Part shown: positions 60,479 through 64,000 of the stretch, in pieces
Layout of the letters: the number at the start of each line of letters is the position of its first letter
How positions within the stretch are numbered: position 1 is the first letter of the stretch
Notes under the pieces: model-generated
The model's database searches: none
What the model was told of the DNA's origin: nothing
Seen by the model: the letters and a program-made list of their open reading frames with translations, nothing else
NCBI RefSeq assembly: GCF_006716115.1
Contig: NZ_VFOO01000001.1
Coordinates: 3,038,001 to 3,102,000, forward strand
DNA from: Subtercola boreus
GTDB lineage: Bacteria; Actinomycetota; Actinomycetes; Actinomycetales; Microbacteriaceae
Direction: 5' to 3'
DNA length: 64,000 nucleotides
Made by a program: the position numbers and the translations under genes

Positions 60479-62023
60479 ATGCCCCGACAGACGTATGTCC
60501 CCGGAACCTGGTTCGCCGTGGTGAGCGAGCGCGGGGTCGCGCTGCTGCCCGGCGACGTACCGGCGACTCTGGCCGAGACGGTCTGGGCGGCGCTCGACGG
60601 CGGACGTGGGCTCGGCGCGGTCCTGGAATCGCTCACCGGCGCCTTCGGCACGAGTCTCACCGCCATCCCCCCGTTCGCTGTGGCCCTCTTCACCGGCCCG
60701 GAGGTTCGTCTCGCCGTGCGCGGCCCTCTCTCGATCGTGGTGACGGAGCCCGGCAGCGCACCCCTCACGGTCTCCGGTGCCGACATCACCACGTGGAGCG
60801 AACGTGTGGCCACAGGCGCAGAGTCCCTGCAGCTCACCGCCGAAGATGCGACTCCGGATGATCGTGCCTCTGCCTCCGCGCACGACCTCCGTATCGGCAG
60901 CGGTGTCGTGCTCGCCCGCTCGCTGCGGGTCGATGTGGCCGCGACCAGCAGCGCAGCCCCCGTGGCGGCAGCGGCCGATTCCGCTCCGACGAACATCCTC
61001 GCCGTCTCTGCGGTGGAGTCGCGTGCGGTCGCAGAAGACACCCTGGCCGACACGGGGACAGTTCAGGCCGCTCCGTCGCCGGCGGAGCTCGAGCCCGTGC
61101 AGCCGACCTCCGTCGAGGAAGTTCACGAACCTCTCACCGATCCGGTCGAGGACACGCGCACGGACATTCCCGATGAGGCATACGACCATCTGTGGGGGAC
61201 GACGGTGGTGAAGTCCGTCGAGTCGGCGGCGGTGCGCGACCTCGATGACGACGAGAGCGAGAGGCCCGATGCGGCGGCCGTCGCTCCACCCCGCTCTGGC
61301 GTCACTCCTGGGGAGTCCGGGGATCCGGAACCCGTTGCTGCTCCGGAGACACCCTCCGCCCCGGCCCAGACGCCCGCCGCTCCGGCGGACTGGACCGCCC
61401 CACCCGCAACCGGGCTGATCGACCGCGTGCCCGGGTTCTCGGCCGCCATCGGTGCGCCCGCTCCGGCCCCCGGCGCACAAGTTCCCGTGCCCACCCCTGC
61501 TCCCGCCCCCGACCCTGCCCCGGCTGCTGCGTCTGCCGCGTCCAGCGCGGATGTCGACCATGACGGCCTCACGATCACCGTCTCGGAGCTCGACGCACTG
61601 CGGCGCCTCGGCGGAGCCGCATCCGCATCCGGAACCGGAACCGGATCCGACCAGGAGACGGGCTCCCAGGCAGCCCCGGTCTCGCACGGCAGCATCCGCC
61701 TCTCCACCGGCGACACCGTCACCCTCGACCGCACCGTCATCGTCGGTCGCCGGCCGCGCGCGAACCGCGTCGACGCCGACCGGATGCCCGCGCTCATCAC
61801 CGTGCCGAGCCCCGAGCAGGACATCTCCCGCAACCATCTGGAGGTGCGCATCGAGGGGCGGCACGTTCTCGCGGTCGACCTCGACACCACGAACGGCTCC
61901 GTGCTGCACCGCGAGGGAACGCCTCCTGAACGCCTCACACCGAGCGAGCCGGTGCTGCTGCTCGATGGTGACGTGATCGACATCGGGGACGGCGTGACGC
62001 TCGCCTTCGAAGGCCTGTCGTGA
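60479..62023 (+). CDS. FHA-domain protein with long acidic/Pro-rich linker
   Basis: 514 residues. An unrecognised N-terminal domain of about 90 residues (TYVPGTWFAVVSERGVALLP...) is followed by a 300-residue linker rich in Ala, Pro, Asp and Glu, and a C-terminal FHA domain (about 410-510) with VIVGRRPRANR, ISRNHLEVRIEG and DTTNGSVLHR. There is no membrane segment. The linker holds many Thr/Ser that could be kinase targets. ATG 60479 lies directly after the PP2C stop; its own stop overlaps the kinase GTG. Confidence 0.88.
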   Translation: MPRQTYVPGTWFAVVSERGVALLPGDVPATLAETVWAALDGGRGLGAVLESLTGAFGTSLTAIPPFAVALFTGPEVRLAVRGPLSIVVTEPGSAPLTVSGADITTWSERVATGAESLQLTAEDATPDDRASASAHDLRIGSGVVLARSLRVDVAATSSAAPVAAAADSAPTNILAVSAVESRAVAEDTLADTGTVQAAPSPAELEPVQPTSVEEVHEPLTDPVEDTRTDIPDEAYDHLWGTTVVKSVESAAVRDLDDDESERPDAAAVAPPRSGVTPGESGDPEPVAAPETPSAPAQTPAAPADWTAPPATGLIDRVPGFSAAIGAPAPAPGAQVPVPTPAPAPDPAPAAASAASSADVDHDGLTITVSELDALRRLGGAASASGTGTGSDQETGSQAAPVSHGSIRLSTGDTVTLDRTVIVGRRPRANRVDADRMPALITVPSPEQDISRNHLEVRIEGRHVLAVDLDTTNGSVLHREGTPPERLTPSEPVLLLDGDVIDIGDGVTLAFEGLS

Positions 62024-63636
62024 GCGCGCGCCGCCCACCGTCGCTCCCACCCGAGATCGCCGGGTTCAGCTATGTCGAGCTTCTCGGATCCGGCGGTTTC
62101 GCCGACGTCTTCCTCTACGAGCAGCGGATGCCGCGCCGCCGTGTCGCGATCAAAGTCCTCCTGCCCGAGACCCTCTCGGCGGGAGCCCGCGCCAGCTTCG
62201 ACGCCGAGGCCAACCTGATGGCCCAGCTCTCCACCCATCCGTCGATCGTCACGATCTACCAGGCCGACATCTCGGCGGACGGCCGGCCGTACCTCGCCAT
62301 GGAGTACTGCCCGCGGCCGAACCTCGGTGCCCGGTACCGCCGCGAGAAGATCGGCGTCGCCGAAGTACTCCGGATCGGGGTGCAGGTGGCCGGCGCCGTC
62401 GAGACCTCGCACCGGGCCGGGATCCTGCACCGGGACATCAAGCCGGCGAACATTCTCACAACGGAATACAACCGTCCTGCCCTGACCGACTTCGGAATCT
62501 CCGTCGCCCTGGTGGGTGGGGACGAGCGGGAATCCGTCGGCATGTCGATCCCGTGGTCGCCTCCCGAGGTCTTCGACCAGACCCCGACCAGCAACGCGGC
62601 GGCGGACATCTACTCCCTCGGCGCGACGGTCTACACGCTGCTCGCGGGCCGCTCGCCGTTCGAACTGCCGGGGGCGTCGAACGCCGGGCTCGACCTGATC
62701 GCGCGCATCCAGAGCGGCCGGCTCGAACCGACCGGCCGGGCCGATGTTCCCGAGTCGCTCGAGCGGGTGCTGGCGATCGCGATGAGCCGGCGGGAGACCG
62801 ACCGCTACTCGTCGGCGCTGGAGTTCGCGCGGGCACTGCAGAAGGTGCAGCTCGAACTCAGCCTGTCGGTCACCCCCGCCGATGTGCTCGACGACGCGCT
62901 GCCGGCGCGCACCGAGGAAGACGAGGACGACGGGAACACCCGCATCCGCGGCATCGTCACGATCGACCCGACCGCCCCCGCGCCGACGGCACCCGCACCC
63001 GCACTGCGCGCCCCCGTGGCGCCCATGGCACCCGTTCCACCCGTGATCGTGCCACCACGGATTCCCGAGGTGTCCGCGACCGCCGACGGAGACACCGTCC
63101 GTCCGCAGCCGTCCGCAGCCACCCCGGCAGGGCCGGGCCCCGCCGCCCCGCCCGTCGAGGAGACGGTGCGCCGCGAGCAGAGGCCAGCCGGGAACGACCC
63201 GCAGCCGTCCGAGGCCCCCGCCCGTCGCTCGCGCCTGCCGCTCCTCATCGGCGGCGCGGCCGTGCTTGTCGTCGTCGTGGTTCTCGGGGTGGTGTTCGCG
63301 GTGAACTCCGGCGGCGGCAGCCCCGCAGCGCAGGTCACCTCGTCCGCTGATGCGCCGGTCGACATCCAGCCGGCCGAACGTGTTCCCGCCGTCAGCGGCA
63401 TCACCGCCGAGACGTCTGCCGCAGGCGTCGTCTTCACCTGGCAGAACCCGAAGCCGGAGGCGGGCGACGTCTTCCTCTGGGGAACCGTCACCCCGGGGGC
63501 CGAACCGAAACTCGTGGCCATCACGGAGCCGACCGTCACCGTGCCCGCCGCGGCGTCGGGCCAGGTCTGCATCGAGGTGAGCATCCGGCGAACGGATGGC
63601 CGGGCCTCCGATCCCGTCACGAAGTGCCAGCCGTGA
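62020..63636 (+). CDS. Membrane receptor-type Ser/Thr protein kinase (PknB-like, Pkb2 position)
   Basis: 538 residues. Cytoplasmic kinase domain (about 15-280): glycine loop LGSGGFADVF, VAIK lysine, catalytic HRDIKPANIL, DFGIS and the APE-equivalent SPPEV. A Pro/Ala-rich juxtamembrane linker leads to a membrane segment (about 408-430) and an extracellular fn3/beta-sandwich-like domain (about 445-538) with two Cys, in place of the PASTA repeats of PknB. This suggests a ligand other than muropeptide. GTG 62020 overlaps the FHA stop as GTGA. It is the kinase of the PFNA-like cluster. Confidence 0.94.
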   Translation: MSARRPPSLPPEIAGFSYVELLGSGGFADVFLYEQRMPRRRVAIKVLLPETLSAGARASFDAEANLMAQLSTHPSIVTIYQADISADGRPYLAMEYCPRPNLGARYRREKIGVAEVLRIGVQVAGAVETSHRAGILHRDIKPANILTTEYNRPALTDFGISVALVGGDERESVGMSIPWSPPEVFDQTPTSNAAADIYSLGATVYTLLAGRSPFELPGASNAGLDLIARIQSGRLEPTGRADVPESLERVLAIAMSRRETDRYSSALEFARALQKVQLELSLSVTPADVLDDALPARTEEDEDDGNTRIRGIVTIDPTAPAPTAPAPALRAPVAPMAPVPPVIVPPRIPEVSATADGDTVRPQPSAATPAGPGPAAPPVEETVRREQRPAGNDPQPSEAPARRSRLPLLIGGAAVLVVVVVLGVVFAVNSGGGSPAAQVTSSADAPVDIQPAERVPAVSGITAETSAAGVVFTWQNPKPEAGDVFLWGTVTPGAEPKLVAITEPTVTVPAAASGQVCIEVSIRRTDGRASDPVTKCQP

Positions 63637-64000
63637 CCGACCAGAATCTGCCCGGGGACGGCAACCAGGCCTCCGTCGAGTACTGCGGCGAGTGGTACCG
63701 GCTCGACCCCGCGACGGCGTTCACCGTGGGGCGCGACGCGGATCTCGACATCGACGACAACCAGTACCTGCACCGGCAATTCCTGCAGATCACCTTCAGC
63801 GACGGGCTGTGGTGGCTGAACAACGTGGGGTCGCGGCTCTCGGCGTCGATGTCTGATTCGGCCGGCGGGGTACAGGCGTGGCTCGCCCCGGGCGCGCGAC
63901 TGCCGATCGTGTTCCGCCTGACGACTGTCGTGTTCACCGCCGGGCCGACCAGTTACGAGTTCGCGGTGCACACCTCGCTGCCCCCGTTCATCGACACCTC
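63633..64000 (+). CDS. FHA-domain protein (partial, cut by window edge)
   Basis: The first 122 residues are visible. After TDQNLPGDGNQASVEYCGEWYRL comes an FHA-like core with TVGRDADLDIDDNQYLHRQFLQI and WWLNNVGSRLSASM, in which the usual Arg-Ser/His binding positions are partly kept. GTG 63633 overlaps the kinase stop as GTGA, so it is coupled to the kinase. The cluster continues beyond the window. Confidence 0.8.
   Translation, partial: MTDQNLPGDGNQASVEYCGEWYRLDPATAFTVGRDADLDIDDNQYLHRQFLQITFSDGLWWLNNVGSRLSASMSDSAGGVQAWLAPGARLPIVFRLTTVVFTAGPTSYEFAVHTSLPPFIDT

Overview
The window is high-GC DNA (about 70% G+C in most genes) with dense ATGA/GTGA gene overlaps, many GTG starts, a C5/coproporphyrin haem pathway, an ECF41 sigma factor and a kinase-FHA-fn3 surface cluster. 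This points to an actinobacterium, most likely family Microbacteriaceae; the genus cannot be named from sequence alone. No rRNA, tRNA, CRISPR array, transposase or integrase was seen.

Layout. 1-7.4 kb: a class I DAHP synthase (cut by the left edge) behind a Trp-codon leader peptide and a terminator-like hairpin; then a CrtI-like flavoprotein, a CorA transporter, an ECF41 sigma factor divergent from an SDR gene, TrhO, and a PEP-mutase-like protein. 7.4-18.9 kb: a 2348-aa secreted RHS/YD-repeat protein with two PA14 domains, followed on the same strand by a lower-GC chain of seven unrecognised, mostly membrane genes coupled by overlapping starts; this is a candidate polymorphic-toxin/immunity locus. 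19-26.7 kb: an LssY_C membrane protein, a YeiB-like membrane protein, a giant TPR protein and a small unknown. 26.7-39.3 kb: every gene from glutamyl-tRNA to coprohaem/haem (hemL, B, D, C, H, Q, G, E, A), with a VOC gene and a DUF3618/holin-like/YtxH trio among them. 39.3-46.7 kb: GNAT, Nudix, serine hydrolase, M13 peptidase, MATE, metallo-beta-lactamase-fold hydrolase and a small secreted peptide. 47-64 kb: a surface Ig/fn3 giant, MoxR, DUF58, transglutaminase-like, RDD-FHA, PP2C, FHA, Ser/Thr kinase and FHA genes, the order known as the PFNA cluster in Bifidobacterium, running off the right edge.

Structure beyond genes. Two families of short interspersed palindromes share a geometry of two 20-bp arms around a 16-nt loop. 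One family lies in frame inside two flavoprotein genes (the CrtI-like protein and HemG), read in the same phase and giving nearly the same 18-residue peptide; its third copy is intergenic. The other family lies downstream of genes, and one of its copies was tandemly duplicated. At least eight genes have a TANNNT box exactly 6 nt before the start codon, which predicts leaderless mRNAs. The transglutaminase-like protein has Asp where the catalytic Cys should be.

How the genes work together. The haem genes form one pathway on two divergent units with a candidate operator at the hemE/hemA junction. The PFNA-like cluster would link an external Ig/fn3 protein and a receptor kinase to FHA readers and a PP2C phosphatase, with MoxR-DUF58 as a likely assembly pair. 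All functions are inferred from motifs read by eye; no database search was run.
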